In this document: piece after piece, positions 36,544 through 46,286 of the stretch | Numbering within the stretch: the stretch's first letter is position 1 | How the letters are laid out: each line of letters opens with the position of its first letter | DNA from: Pseudomonadota bacterium | Lineage (GTDB): Bacteria; Pseudomonadota; Gammaproteobacteria; Steroidobacterales; Steroidobacteraceae | Direction of reading: 5' to 3' | DNA: 64,000 nucleotides | NCBI GenBank assembly: GCA_016703895.1 | Contig: JADJBE010000008.1 | Coordinates: 1 to 64,000 of the forward strand | The notes under the pieces: generated by a model | Seen by the model: the letters and a program-made list of their open reading frames with translations, nothing else | What the model was told of the DNA's origin: nothing | The model's database searches: none | Position numbers and translations under genes: made by a program

Positions 36544-37296
36544 TTAAGCGCGGTAGCCCCGATGCACGGCGACGATCCCGCCGCTCAAATTGTGGTAGCG
36601 ACACTGCTCAAGACCCGCGTCGCGCAGCATGCCAAGCAGCGTCTCCTGATCGGGATGCATGCGTATAGACTCGGCGAGATACTGGTAACTATTCGCATCA
36701 CGCGCGATCCACTTGCCGAGCAGCGGCAAGATTTTGAACGAATAGGCGTCGTAGAGTGGTTGCAAGCCCGGCACGACGGGTTTGGAGAACTCCAGTACCA
36801 GCAGCTGGCCGCCGGGTTTCAAGACGCGGCACATCGAGCGCAACGCGGCTGGCTTGTCAGTGACATTGCGCAGGCCAAAGCCGATGGTCACGCAATCAAA
36901 GACGCTGTCGCGAAACGGCAGACGTTCAGCGTCGGCCTGGGCGAAATCAAGATTCGTCACGTGCCCCGCATCCAGCAGCCGATCGCGGCCTAGCGCCAAC
37001 ATGGAGGCGTTGATATCGGAGAGGACCACGAGACCTTGCCGACCGACCTGTTGCGCGAGTCCGCGCGCCAGGTCGCCAGTGCCACCCGCGACGTCCAGCG
37101 CCCGCTGCCCATTCGCGAGCCCCGTCAGTGACAGTACGAAATGCTTCCACAGCCGATGCGCGCCGCCTGACATCAGGTCATTCATCAAATCGTAGTTGCC
37201 GGCTACCGAGTCGAACACACCGCGCACGCGTCCGGCCTTCTCACCGAGCGGCACGCGCTCGTAGCCAAAGTCCGTATCCTGCGATCGATCGTTCAA
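36544..37296 (-). CDS. ubiE: Demethylmenaquinone/DMQ C-methyltransferase UbiE
   Basis: A 250-residue SAM-dependent methyltransferase. Motif I is [12 protein letters not shown], followed by [11 protein letters not shown] and [11 protein letters not shown], all UbiE hallmarks. No ATG fits; the best start is TTG at 37296 ([14 protein letters not shown]), with GAGGA eight bases upstream and a length matching the family. It begins the ubiEJB operon. Confidence 0.93.
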   Translation of the reverse strand: MNDRSQDTDFGYERVPLGEKAGRVRGVFDSVAGNYDLMNDLMSGGAHRLWKHFVLSLTGLANGQRALDVAGGTGDLARGLAQQVGRQGLVVLSDINASMLALGRDRLLDAGHVTNLDFAQADAERLPFRDSVFDCVTIGFGLRNVTDKPAALRSMCRVLKPGGQLLVLEFSKPVVPGLQPLYDAYSFKILPLLGKWIARDANSYQYLAESIRMHPDQETLLGMLRDAGLEQCRYHNLSGGIVAVHRGYRA

Positions 37297-37519
37297 TGCT
37301 TGAGTCCTCTGGTTGTTCTGCGGGGCGCTGTCCCGTGGTCCTGCAAGCGTGACGCAGGTCGCATGGCGTGGCAAATATTTTAGAACCCGTCTAGTGCTGC
37401 GGCGATACGAACTTTCAGCCGCAAAAAGGGCTGGCAATCGAGTCCACGATGGTTTAAAACAAAACGACGTTCCCAAGTCCTCAAGTATGAGGGCTGACCG
37501 AACGGGGGTCTTGTAAGTT

Positions 37520-37549
37520 AGGCCGGGTTCGCAAGAACCCGGCCTTTTT
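37520..37549 (+). terminator. Strong intrinsic terminator in a gene upstream region
   Basis: AGGCCGGGTTC (37520-37530), loop GCAA, GAACCCGGCCT (37535-37545) and a T run to 37549 form a perfect 11-bp stem. On the plus strand nothing annotated ends before it, since ubiE reads away from it, and the next gene starts 34 bp later. It may end a small RNA from 37300-37520 or act as an attenuator for the downstream VOC gene. Short frames lie just before it, for example nine codons at 37486-37515. Confidence 0.85.
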
Positions 37550-37582
37550 CTTTGCTTGCGTGGATTTGAGAGGCAGCCGAAC

Positions 37583-38551
37583 GTGTTCAAGGGCTTGCAA
37601 GAAGTCATCGCCAGCGTCAGCGACATCGCGCGTATCGCGCGTATCTTCACGCATATTGCTAACTACCGGGCCGTACGTCTGGCCGACGCGCCACGCGAGC
37701 AATGGGCCGCTTGGCGGGTGCCACGCAGCGTCATGCGTATCGAGCAGTGTCTGCTGGTGCCGCCGGGACAAAACAAGGGTGCAATCCGGCTCGTCAAGTT
37801 CCATGGTGGCCGGCAACGCGTCATGCGCTCCAGTGCGCACACCTGGGATCCGGGTGGCATATTCGATATCGACGTCTACACGCGCGATGCGCGCAAGGTC
37901 TATCGCGCCTTGCAGGCCGCGGGCTGGAGCGCCTACGGTGAGCCAACCGACTATTCCTGGGGTGGTTTCGATGTCTGCGAAGTGGTGGCGACCGGTCCCG
38001 ATGGTCTCGTTATCGCACTGATCGAGCCAGCCAAGGTGCCGCCTGGGTTCCAAGGCTTCAAGGGCTTTACTCGCGCCTTCAACTCCGCACAGATCGTCAG
38101 TGACTATGATCGGACGCTAAGCTTCTTCACCGACAAGTTGGCGTGGCAGGTGTTCGTCGACACCCAGGTGCATGGCGCCGAGGAGCCGGGCGCCGAAGTG
38201 CTTGGCATTCCGCGCGCCTTCGCTAACAACGTCCTGCGCCGTATTGGCATCGTGCACCCGGATGGCACTAACGACGGCTCGCTGGAGCCGATCTCCATGC
38301 CCGAGCTCGACGGCCGCGATTGCAGTGACCATTGCGTCGCGCCGAACCTGGGCTGGCTAAGCTACCGTATGCCGGTGGCTGATGCCGCTGCGTACGCGGG
38401 CGACCTACGCAAGCGCAAGGTCGAGCTCTACGCGCCATTGCGACGGTTGCGCGTTGCGCCCTATGGTGAGCTTGACGTGTTCAGTGTGCGCACGCCGGAC
38501 GGGGCGACCATTGAGTTTTACTCATCAGTGGCTCAACGCCGCCAGGTATAG
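37583..38551 (+). CDS. VOC-family protein, HPPD-like two-domain dioxygenase
   Basis: A 322-residue protein with two VOC halves. The N-terminal half contains [20 protein letters not shown]; the C-terminal half contains [18 protein letters not shown] and [18 protein letters not shown], whose final glutamate could be an iron ligand. It resembles 4-hydroxyphenylpyruvate dioxygenase-like proteins but is not clearly HPPD. I start it at GTG 37583, with GAGAGG about ten bases upstream. It overlaps the convergent glycosyltransferase by 19 bp. Confidence 0.7.
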   Translation: MFKGLQEVIASVSDIARIARIFTHIANYRAVRLADAPREQWAAWRVPRSVMRIEQCLLVPPGQNKGAIRLVKFHGGRQRVMRSSAHTWDPGGIFDIDVYTRDARKVYRALQAAGWSAYGEPTDYSWGGFDVCEVVATGPDGLVIALIEPAKVPPGFQGFKGFTRAFNSAQIVSDYDRTLSFFTDKLAWQVFVDTQVHGAEEPGAEVLGIPRAFANNVLRRIGIVHPDGTNDGSLEPISMPELDGRDCSDHCVAPNLGWLSYRMPVADAAAYAGDLRKRKVELYAPLRRLRVAPYGELDVFSVRTPDGATIEFYSSVAQRRQV

Positions 38552-39612
38552 ACGTTCGATACGGCGAAGTTCCATACGGCGCCAACCAGAATGCCGGCGA
38601 GGGCTGCCACTTGCCAGGCTGACGCGCGCTCGAACATAAAACTTGCCACACCGACATTGGCTATTGCGCCGACACTGCAGATGGCGGCAAACGACAGCAG
38701 TCCGGTGAACCAGCGGCTGCCGCGTCGGGGCCGATCGACATACGTCAAAACATTATTGAGCGTGTAGTTGTAAACGATGGCCGTGCCGGTGGCGATCGCC
38801 TGGGCGGCGAGAAACGCCACGCCCAAGCCTTTCAGTAAAGCTGTCAGCACAAAAAAATGTACGGCGACGCCGAGTGCGCCGACGAAGGCAAATGACAAGA
38901 ACCGCACCGGCACCCAACGCCCGACGAGTTTGTCGGCAAGTAGCAGTGCGAATTCCCAGGCGACGTTGGTCGTTAGCTTGCTCTCGCCCGCGTGTCGCTT
39001 GCCGAACACGAGCGGCAATTCGAGCGTCTTGAGCGGCGGCTTGGCGGTTGCGACGATGTCGAGCAGAATCTTGAAGCCCATCGACGACAGCCGTGGCGCA
39101 AGTTGCTCGAATCGCTCACGGCGCAACATGAAGTAGCCACTCATCGGGTCAGCGATCGGTTGGTGGGTAACGAGTCCGGCGAGCCGAGTGGCAAGCTTGC
39201 TGATCGCAAGCCGCTGCTCCTGCCAGTCCCCCACTTCACCACCAGTCACATAACGACTACCAATGACAAGCTCAGCCTGGCCGCGGCGCAATGTCGTGAG
39301 CATCGACAATAACAACGCTGGATCATGCTGCAAATCCGCATCCATCACCGCAACGTAGGTCGCGCTTGAGGCGAGCATGCCTTCGATGCAGGCGGACGAC
39401 AGTCCGCGGCGTCGCAGTCGACGCATGCAACGCACGCGTGGATCGCGCTGTGCCAGTGATCGCAACACCTGTGCCGTTTGGTCCGGCGAATCGTCATCGA
39501 CGAAAATCGCTTCCCACGCGATGCCGCCAAGCGCCTGTTCCAGTCGCGCGATCAACTCGCTGACATTGTCGCGCTCGTTGAACGTCGGGATGACAATGCT
39601 GAGCTCAGGCAC
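38533..39612 (-). CDS. GT2 glycosyltransferase fused to a GtrA membrane domain
   Basis: A 359-residue protein from a GTG at 39612, which begins PELSIVIPTFNERDN, the normal start of dolichol-phosphate-mannose synthase-like GT2 enzymes. DDDSPD and MDADLQHDP carry the metal-binding DXD. The C-terminal part (about 235-359) has four helices of the GtrA/DPMS type. It should transfer a sugar to polyprenyl phosphate and perhaps flip it. An upstream ATG at 39687 is possible but would overlap the preceding gene by 83 bp. Confidence 0.85.
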   Translation of the reverse strand: MPELSIVIPTFNERDNVSELIARLEQALGGIAWEAIFVDDDSPDQTAQVLRSLAQRDPRVRCMRRLRRRGLSSACIEGMLASSATYVAVMDADLQHDPALLLSMLTTLRRGQAELVIGSRYVTGGEVGDWQEQRLAISKLATRLAGLVTHQPIADPMSGYFMLRRERFEQLAPRLSSMGFKILLDIVATAKPPLKTLELPLVFGKRHAGESKLTTNVAWEFALLLADKLVGRWVPVRFLSFAFVGALGVAVHFFVLTALLKGLGVAFLAAQAIATGTAIVYNYTLNNVLTYVDRPRRGSRWFTGLLSFAAICSVGAIANVGVASFMFERASAWQVAALAGILVGAVWNFAVSNVYTWRR

Positions 39613-39961
39613 GGTCGACGCGCGTCGCGTCACGGACTCGCTCGAGGTACTGGCGCCAGCGCTGCTCGCGCTCAGATCCAAGCTCATAGAGATACTTCCA
39701 AGAATAAAGTCCGGTGTCGTGACCGTCGTCGAACACGAGCTTCACCGCATACTGGCCCACAGGCTCGACCGCGCGAATACCCACATCCTGCTTGCCGAGC
39801 ACCAGCACTTCCTGACCAGGGCCGTGGCCCTTCACTTCGGCCGACGGGGAGTGTACCCGCAGATACTCAAACGGCAGTTCGAACCGCAGACCGTCGTTGA
39901 AAGTGACTTCCAACAGGCGGGAGCGGGTGCGTAGCTTGATCTCGGTCGCGATTGGGGCCAT
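39605..39961 (-). CDS. DUF971 (gamma-butyrobetaine hydroxylase N-terminal-like) protein
   Basis: A 118-residue stand-alone DUF971 protein, the small zinc-ribbon-like fold found at the N-terminus of butyrobetaine hydroxylases and in Fe-S assembly-linked proteins. Markers are LEVTFNDGLRFELPFEYLRVHSPSAE and DDGHDTGLYSWKYLYEL. Its stop overlaps the GTG start of the glycosyltransferase by 8 bp. Confidence 0.85.
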   Translation of the reverse strand: MAPIATEIKLRTRSRLLEVTFNDGLRFELPFEYLRVHSPSAEVKGHGPGQEVLVLGKQDVGIRAVEPVGQYAVKLVFDDGHDTGLYSWKYLYELGSEREQRWRQYLERVRDATRVDRA

Positions 39962-40128
39962 GGCCTTGAGGCTAACGGTCTGGCCAGCTTGACGCCACTG
40001 CCGCGTTGCATTGCAGCACTTGGCCGGAATGTGAAGATGGTCGCTGCAATAAGTCAAAGCACAGCGTCTGTGACGTCATCGGCTGACGCACTCGGCCGTT
40101 GATGCAGTGAAACGGGAGCTCAAAGACC

Positions 40129-41016
40129 ATGTTGATCACAGTGCGAATGGCCGCCGTACGGCGCGTCGGAGCAGCGTTAGCCTTGTCAGTCACGCTGGCC
40201 GGTGTTGGCGTCGCACCCGTCGGTGCGGACCCGCTCAACTATTCTGCATCGCTCACGACCCAGTTTGCCGACGTCGGCGGCACTGATTTGGCGCTGGGAC
40301 TAGGCGTCTCGTCACCAACGGGCTATTTCGTTGACGGCTATGTCGCGCGCTCCGATACACGTTCAACGTCGGAGCCGCTGGATCCCCGATTTTGGAGTGC
40401 GACCGTGGGGAAGCGGTTCGGCGCCTGGTCGGTGAGCGTCGGTTACCGCGATTTCGAGGACGGCCTGCAAGTTGCGACGCAAGACGTCGCGGCCGAGCTT
40501 GGCTGGCTGACCAATCGCACCATTTTGTCGCTCTCCGTCAGCCAAGGCGCTGCGGACGAGACCTACGAAATCGTGACCGTAAACCGCACCCTGGCACGCA
40601 CGGTTGCCACCGACCGCTTGGCCGTTGGGTTGAATGGGGCTGTCGATGTGTCCGAACGCCTGACCTTGAGCGCGGGCATGAAACGTTACGAGTACGACCA
40701 GCCAGAAGCGCCACTCGCAAGTTTACCCCGCCTGCAGGCGTTGCTCCGCAGCAACGTTTTTACCGCGCAGCAGGGTCTCATCGACTTGAGCTGGAACGCG
40801 GGCGCTAGCTGGCGATTCAACCGTCTCTCGGTGTCGGCAGACTTCGGGCGCAGTCGGTCGCGCGACGATGGGATCGAGTCCGATGACCTGTCTATTGTTC
40901 TCGACGTGCCAATTTCGATCCGCTGGTCTTTGTCACTGGGGGCAGGACGATACACGACGCCGGATTTCGAGCCGACAAACTACGCTTCGGTCGGAATCCG
41001 CCTCCGCGGTCCCTGA
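40129..41016 (+). CDS. Exported beta-barrel-like protein, function unknown
   Basis: A 295-residue protein with a signal peptide (VGAALALSVTLAGVGVAPVGA) and a mature part of alternating hydrophobic strands and polar turns, ending in RLRGP. SWRFNRLSVSADFGRSRS and SIRWSLSLGAGRYTTP look like outer-membrane barrel strands. No family recognised. ATG at 40129 is used; the internal ATG six codons later is possible. Confidence 0.65.
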   Translation: MLITVRMAAVRRVGAALALSVTLAGVGVAPVGADPLNYSASLTTQFADVGGTDLALGLGVSSPTGYFVDGYVARSDTRSTSEPLDPRFWSATVGKRFGAWSVSVGYRDFEDGLQVATQDVAAELGWLTNRTILSLSVSQGAADETYEIVTVNRTLARTVATDRLAVGLNGAVDVSERLTLSAGMKRYEYDQPEAPLASLPRLQALLRSNVFTAQQGLIDLSWNAGASWRFNRLSVSADFGRSRSRDDGIESDDLSIVLDVPISIRWSLSLGAGRYTTPDFEPTNYASVGIRLRGP

Positions 41017-41088
41017 CAGACGTTACAGCGGGGCTCTATACTGGCGCCTTGGCGGTCGCGCCACAGCGATCGCGAGCCACGGAGAGCT

Positions 41089-42903
41089 ATGGAACCGACA
41101 AACACCGGGCATCCGGACTACTTTCATAAAGTGGTCGACTGTCAGTGGGCCTGCCCGGCCCACACCGACGTTCCGGAATACATCCGGCTCATCGCTCAGG
41201 GTCGGTTCACCGACGCCTACCTCGTCAATCGAAAGTCCAACGTCTTCCCGGGCATCCTCGGTCGCGTCTGCGACCGGCCATGTGAGCCGGCTTGTCGCCG
41301 CACTCGGGTGGAAGAGAAGCCGGTCGCCATTTGTCGGCTGAAGCGTGTCGCGGCCGACCAGCGTGACGATGTCACGCCGCTATTGCCCAAAGTGCCGCAA
41401 CTGAAGAACGGCAAGCGCATCGCCTGCGTTGGCGCCGGTTGTGCCTCGCTCACCGTTGCTAACGACTTACTCCCGCTGGGCTATGAGATCACGATGTTCG
41501 AGCAGTGGGGTCAGGCCGGCGGCCTGATGCGCACCAACATCCCCTCCTTTCGGCTGCCTGCGCAGGTGTTGAACGAAGAGATCGCGATGATCGTCGATCG
41601 TGGCGTCGACTTGCAGCTTGGCGCGCGGATCGAGTCGATGCAGAAACTGCTGTCCGACGGCGGCTTCGACGCAGTGTTCGTCGGCACCGGCGCACCCAAA
41701 GGCAAGGAACTCGACCTGCCGGGACGTAAAGAGGGCACAGCCAACATCCATGTTGGTATCGACTGGCTGGAATCGCTCGCCTTTGGGCATGTCGACTCGA
41801 TTGGCAAGCGGGTGCTGATTATCGGCGTCGGCAACACTGCCATGGACTGCTGCCGCTCGTCGCTGCGTCTGGGTGCCGCGGACGTCAAGGTGATGGCGCG
41901 TAAGCCGCGGCAGTATTTCAAGGCCTCGGCATGGGAGCTCGAGGACGCCGAGGAAGAGCGCGTCGAGATCGTGGTCAATCATTCGCCGCGGCGCTTCGTG
42001 CTCGAGAACGGTCGGCTCACGGGCATGGTATTCGACGTGCTCGAATACGAACTCGACGCCGCCGGACGTATCACCAGTGAGCGTGTTCTGCGCGAGGAAT
42101 TTATCGCGGCTGATGACGTGATACTCGCCATTGGTCAGGAGAACGCATTCCCCTGGATCGAGCGCGATCTCGGCATCGAATTCGACGTTTGGGATGTCCC
42201 CAAGGTCGACGTCAAGACCTTTCAGTCGACCCGCGCCGGGGTGTTTTTCGGTGGTGACTCCGCGTTTGGTCCGAAGAACATCATCTGGGCGGTGGAGCAC
42301 GGACACCAGGCCGCGATCTCGATCCACAACCACTGCCAGGGGAAGGCTCTCGACGTTCGTCTTGCGCCAGGCGTTAATCTGCAGTCGCGCAAGATGGGTA
42401 TGCATGAGTGGTCGTACGCTAACGACTACAACCCAGCCGAACGGCGTCTGATGCCGCACGTGTCGCTCAAGGAACGGTTCAAGAAGATCGATATAGAGGT
42501 CGAACTAGGCTTTACCGCCGAGCAGGTGGTGGCGGAAGTGCAGCGTTGCCTCAACTGCGATGTGCAGACGGTATTTGCCGCCAAGCTTTGTATCGAATGC
42601 GATGCCTGTATCGACATCTGCCCGGTGGACTGTCTTACCATGACGCCCAATGGTACTGAGACGGAGCTGCGTGGCCGACTCAAGGCACCGGCCACTAATT
42701 TGACGCAGGCGCTGTACGTGTCGGAGCCGCTCAAGTTCACGCAGCGGGTCATGGTGAAAGACGAAGATTTGTGTGTGCACTGCGGCCTGTGTGCCGAGCG
42801 GTGCCCGACCGCCGCCTGGGACATGCAGAAATCCACTATCCAATGGCCGCATGCGGTGGATGGGACCGAGGCCGACCAAAAGGCGCAGCCGCGCGTCGCC
42901 TGA
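41089..42903 (+). CDS. GltD-like FAD oxidoreductase fused to a 2[4Fe-4S] ferredoxin domain
   Basis: A 604-residue flavoprotein. An N-terminal cysteine-rich domain (CQWACPAHTD, CDRPCEPAC) resembles the Fe-S domain of glutamate synthase small subunit. Next is a Rossmann FAD site (ACVGAGCASLT) and a second nucleotide site (IIGVGNTAMD). The C-terminus has two 4Fe-4S motifs, CIECDACIDICP and CVHCGLCAERCP. It lies directly before korA-korB, so it probably moves electrons between the 2-oxoacid oxidoreductase and NAD(P). It is not the GltD of glutamate synthase, as no gltB is present. Confidence 0.85.
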   Translation: MEPTNTGHPDYFHKVVDCQWACPAHTDVPEYIRLIAQGRFTDAYLVNRKSNVFPGILGRVCDRPCEPACRRTRVEEKPVAICRLKRVAADQRDDVTPLLPKVPQLKNGKRIACVGAGCASLTVANDLLPLGYEITMFEQWGQAGGLMRTNIPSFRLPAQVLNEEIAMIVDRGVDLQLGARIESMQKLLSDGGFDAVFVGTGAPKGKELDLPGRKEGTANIHVGIDWLESLAFGHVDSIGKRVLIIGVGNTAMDCCRSSLRLGAADVKVMARKPRQYFKASAWELEDAEEERVEIVVNHSPRRFVLENGRLTGMVFDVLEYELDAAGRITSERVLREEFIAADDVILAIGQENAFPWIERDLGIEFDVWDVPKVDVKTFQSTRAGVFFGGDSAFGPKNIIWAVEHGHQAAISIHNHCQGKALDVRLAPGVNLQSRKMGMHEWSYANDYNPAERRLMPHVSLKERFKKIDIEVELGFTAEQVVAEVQRCLNCDVQTVFAAKLCIECDACIDICPVDCLTMTPNGTETELRGRLKAPATNLTQALYVSEPLKFTQRVMVKDEDLCVHCGLCAERCPTAAWDMQKSTIQWPHAVDGTEADQKAQPRVA

Positions 42904-42939
42904 TCCACGGCGCCACTTAACCTTACGACGAGCCAATCC

Positions 42940-44760
42940 ATGCAAGACCGCACTAACGATTTCGCGCTCAAGATTGCGACCGTGAACGGCACAGGTTCCG
43001 CCAGTGCCAATACGCTGCTGATGAAGTCGATCTTCCGCAGCGGTATTCCGGTCATGGGCAAGAATTACTTCCCGTCCAACATTCAAGGTTTGCCGACCTG
43101 GTATGAAATCCGTGTGTCGCATAATGGCTATGTAGCACGCTCCGGACAGATCGATCTGATGGTTGCCATGAACGCGGAGACCTACGCACGTGATGTGCGC
43201 GAGGTAGCATCCGGCGGCTACTTGCTCTATGACTCCACGTGGCCACGCCCGACCGTGTTCAATCGCCAGGATATAACGATCCTTGGCGTGCCCTTGGCGC
43301 AGATGTGCAATGAGAACTTCGACGGGTTGCGGACACGCATTCTGATGAAGAACATTTGCTACGCTGGTGTCCTGGCGGCGCTGCTCGATCTGGACCTGGA
43401 GCGTATCCGCGAGCTGTTGGCAGAGACTTACGCCAAGAAGCCAAAGTTGGTCGATGCCAATATGCGCGCTATCGACCTGGGGTACGGCTACGCTCGCAAG
43501 CACTTGCATTGTCCTTTGCCATTGAAAGTTGCGCCGCTGTCGCAAACCGCTAATCACATCATGATCGACGGCAATACCGCAGCCGGTCTTGGTTGTCTGT
43601 ATGCCGGGGCGACCGTCGCGGCCTGGTATCCGATCACGCCGTCGACCTCGCTGATGGATGCTTACAAGGCGTTCGCGGACAAGTGGCGCGTCGATAAGGC
43701 GACCGGTAAGAAGAACTTCGCTTTCATCCAGGCGGAAGACGAACTTGCGGCGATCGGCATGGTGTTAGGTGCCGCCTGGAATGGCGCGCGCGCTTTTACC
43801 GCCACTTCTGGGCCCGGCATTTCCTTGATGGGCGAGTTCATCGGTTTGGCGTATTACGCCGAGGTGCCAGCGGTCATTTTCGATGTTCAGCGGGTGGGGC
43901 CCTCGACCGGCATGCCAACGCGGACGCAACAATGCGACGTGCTGAGCGCAGCCTACGCATCGCACGGCGATACGAAGCACGTGCTGCTCTTGCCGCGCGA
44001 TCCGGAGGAGTGTTTCTACTTCGCACGCGATGCGTTTGATCTCGCTGAGCGCCTGCAGACGCCCGTCATGGTGCTCTCCGATCTTGACATCGGCATGAAC
44101 GACTGGCCGTGTCCCGATCTCAAGTGGGACGACTCCTACCAACCGGACCGTGGCAAGGTGTTGTCGGCCGAACAGATCTCGAAGCTCGAGAAGTTCCAGC
44201 GCTACCTCGATGCAGATGGCGACGGCATACCGTACCGCACCTTGCCAGGAGCGCATCCGAAGGGCGCTTACTTCACGCGTGGTTCTGGGCACAACCAGTA
44301 TGGTGGGTACACCGAGGACGCCGCGGAATACCAGCTCGTGATCGATCGTCTGGTCCACAAGTTCCAAACCGCCAAGACCTTGGTGCCGCGACCAGTGGTC
44401 GACAGGAATCCGCGCGTCGATATCGGCTTGATTGCCTACGGCAGTTCTGACGGTGCGGTGCGAGAAGCACGCGATTTGTTGCGCGCCCGAGGCATCAACA
44501 TCAATTACCTGCGCGTCCGTGCCTTTCCGTTCGGCGAGGAAGTCGAGCAGTTTCTGGAGCAGCACCGCTTGCTATTCGTCGTCGATCAGAATCGCGATGC
44601 GCAGATGCGATCTTTGCTGACGCTCGAGACCCGGGTCGAAAAGGCCAAGCTCCGTTCCTTGTTGCATTACAGCGGTCTGCCCATTTCATCGGAATTCATC
44701 GTTGCCGGTGTGCTGGCCGAAGTTGGTACAGCCGCTCGCGTGGTAGGAGTCAGCGCATGA
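42940..44760 (+). CDS. korA: 2-oxoacid:ferredoxin oxidoreductase, fused gamma-alpha subunit
   Basis: A 606-residue KorA-type subunit. Residues about 1-185 are the gamma domain (TVNGTGSASANTLLMKSIFRSG), and the rest is the alpha pyrimidine-binding domain with AWYPITPSTSLMDAY and SGPGISLMGEFIGLAYYAEVP. It oxidatively decarboxylates a 2-oxoacid, most likely 2-oxoglutarate, with KorB, producing an acyl-CoA and reduced ferredoxin. It overlaps korB by 4 bp. Confidence 0.87.
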   Translation: MQDRTNDFALKIATVNGTGSASANTLLMKSIFRSGIPVMGKNYFPSNIQGLPTWYEIRVSHNGYVARSGQIDLMVAMNAETYARDVREVASGGYLLYDSTWPRPTVFNRQDITILGVPLAQMCNENFDGLRTRILMKNICYAGVLAALLDLDLERIRELLAETYAKKPKLVDANMRAIDLGYGYARKHLHCPLPLKVAPLSQTANHIMIDGNTAAGLGCLYAGATVAAWYPITPSTSLMDAYKAFADKWRVDKATGKKNFAFIQAEDELAAIGMVLGAAWNGARAFTATSGPGISLMGEFIGLAYYAEVPAVIFDVQRVGPSTGMPTRTQQCDVLSAAYASHGDTKHVLLLPRDPEECFYFARDAFDLAERLQTPVMVLSDLDIGMNDWPCPDLKWDDSYQPDRGKVLSAEQISKLEKFQRYLDADGDGIPYRTLPGAHPKGAYFTRGSGHNQYGGYTEDAAEYQLVIDRLVHKFQTAKTLVPRPVVDRNPRVDIGLIAYGSSDGAVREARDLLRARGININYLRVRAFPFGEEVEQFLEQHRLLFVVDQNRDAQMRSLLTLETRVEKAKLRSLLHYSGLPISSEFIVAGVLAEVGTAARVVGVSA

Positions 44761-45812
44761 CATTTCTCGCCAAGCCCAAAGTCCGCCATCCGAGTCTGCC
44801 GAAGAATTCCCTCGGTCTGACTCGTCGCGACTACGAAGGCAGCATGTCGACGCTGTGCGCAGGATGCGGTCACGACTCGATCACGGCGGCAGTCATCGAA
44901 GCCTGCTGGGGGCTGGCGCTCGAGCCGCAAAACCTGGTGAAGCTCTCCGGTATAGGCTGTTCCTCGAAGACCACGGCCTATTTCGTTGGCGGCGGACACG
45001 GCTTCAATTCAGTCCATGGTCGTATGCCCTCGATCGCGATGGGCGCCAATGCCGCGAACCGCGATCTCACTTATATTGGTGTTTCAGGCGATGGCGATAC
45101 TTTATCGATCGGTCTGGGGCAGTTCTGCCACGCCATCCGGCGCAATCTCAACATGCTCTACATCATCGAGAACAACGGCGTGTACGGGCTCACGAAGGGC
45201 CAGTTTTCAGCCTCGGCTGATGTCGGTACCCAGGCCAAGCGTGGCGAGGTCAATCGGCAGCCACCGATCGATCCGGTGCTGCTGGCCCTGACTCTGGGTG
45301 CGCCGTTCGTGGCGCGTAGTTTCTCTGGTGACAAACAGCAACTCGTGCCCCTTATCCAGGCTGGCATTCGCCACCGTGGCTTCGCCATGATCGATGTCTT
45401 GTCACCTTGCGTGACCTTCAATGATCATGAAGGCTCGACCAAGAGCTACGCCTATGCGCGCGAGCATTACGATCCAGCGGTGAACGCCGACTTTGTCCCA
45501 TTCGCGCGCGAGATAACTGCTGACTACAGCGCGGGTGAGTCGTTACCTATCGTCATGCATGATGGTAGCCGGATCGTTCTTAAGAAGATCGCGCCAGACT
45601 ATGACCCCACCGATCGCATTGCAGCGATGGCGAAAATTCAGGCTGGCATGCGCCGACAGGAGTTTTTGACCGGAATGCTGTATCTTGGGCGGGGCGACCG
45701 CGAGTTCCATGACCTGAATGAGATGCCTCAGACACCTCTGAATGCCATTCCGTATGGTCAATTGACGCCTGGCAGCAAGGGCCTCGACAAAATCCTCGCG
45801 CGATTTCGCTAA
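44757..45812 (+). CDS. korB: 2-oxoacid:ferredoxin oxidoreductase beta subunit
   Basis: A 351-residue TPP-binding subunit. TPP motif GDGDTLSIGLGQFCHAI continues to IENNGVYGLTKGQ. Cysteines in CAGCGHDS and GIGCSSKT fit the 4Fe-4S ligands of KorB. Together with KorA and the upstream flavoprotein it forms a compact 2-oxoglutarate oxidation module. Substrate could also be another 2-oxoacid. Confidence 0.9.
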   Translation: MTFLAKPKVRHPSLPKNSLGLTRRDYEGSMSTLCAGCGHDSITAAVIEACWGLALEPQNLVKLSGIGCSSKTTAYFVGGGHGFNSVHGRMPSIAMGANAANRDLTYIGVSGDGDTLSIGLGQFCHAIRRNLNMLYIIENNGVYGLTKGQFSASADVGTQAKRGEVNRQPPIDPVLLALTLGAPFVARSFSGDKQQLVPLIQAGIRHRGFAMIDVLSPCVTFNDHEGSTKSYAYAREHYDPAVNADFVPFAREITADYSAGESLPIVMHDGSRIVLKKIAPDYDPTDRIAAMAKIQAGMRRQEFLTGMLYLGRGDREFHDLNEMPQTPLNAIPYGQLTPGSKGLDKILARFR

Positions 45813-45854
45813 CTACGTTAAGGTTACGCCCCAAACGACTGGCAGGAGTTGTAA

Positions 45855-46055
45855 ATGACCGAAGAGAAGACCCAGAAATTCACCGCCAAGGTCCGACGTG
45901 GACTCACTTGGGTGGATACTGTCGCGAGCGCGGAATTGATGCGCCTTAAGACAGAGTCCGGTGGTGGCCGAATTGCAGGAATGACGGCAGCGCAGCTGTC
46001 GGATCTGGAATCCGCTCTGTTGTGGATTCAGCAGAACAAAGAGGCCCAGTCTTAA
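45855..46055 (+). CDS. Small conserved-looking protein, unknown function
   Basis: A 66-residue soluble protein (starts MTEEKTQKFTAKVRR, ends WIQQNKEAQS). A clear AGGAG ribosome site precedes the ATG. No domain recognised. It lies between korB and the bTHX gene on the same strand, about 40 bp from each. Confidence 0.6.
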   Translation: MTEEKTQKFTAKVRRGLTWVDTVASAELMRLKTESGGGRIAGMTAAQLSDLESALLWIQQNKEAQS

Positions 46056-46090
46056 GACTGGTGCCGGTTTAGCGTTGGGAGTTTTGATAC

Positions 46091-46222
46091 ATGGGTAAGG
46101 GTGATCGGCGTACTGCTCGCGGCAAGATTTACGCGGGTTCTTTCGGCAAGTCGCGACCAAAAGATCCGACGAAAAAGAAAGCGCAGGTAGCCAAGACGGC
46201 GCCTAAGAAGAAAAAAGCCTGA
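46091..46222 (+). CDS. 30S ribosomal protein bTHX
   Basis: A 43-residue, very basic protein. Its N-terminus MGKGDRRTARGKIYAGSFGK followed by SRPK is the signature of bacterial ribosomal protein THX, which binds the 30S head near 16S rRNA. The lysine-rich tail (PKKKKA) is typical. A strong terminator follows 25 bp later. It is too short for most gene callers. Confidence 0.85.
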   Translation: MGKGDRRTARGKIYAGSFGKSRPKDPTKKKAQVAKTAPKKKKA

Positions 46223-46247
46223 CGATTTCGATAATGCACAGGTCGTG

Positions 46248-46286
46248 AAAGACCCGCACGAAGTTATTCGTGCGGGTCTTTTCTTT
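46248..46286. terminator. Intrinsic terminator after bTHX and fabH-like gene
   Basis: AAAGACCCGCACGAA (46248-46262), loop GTTA, TTCGTGCGGGTCTTT (46267-46281), then TCTTTT. The stem is 15 bp and perfect. The loop supplies the TAA stop of the convergent FabH-like gene (46264-46266). Because the stem is flanked by A and T runs it may work in both directions. Confidence 0.92.

Noticed and set aside
41467..42459. A 330-codon frame antisense to the GltD-like gene
   Set aside because: It overlaps conserved Fe-S and FAD motifs on the other strand and has no support.
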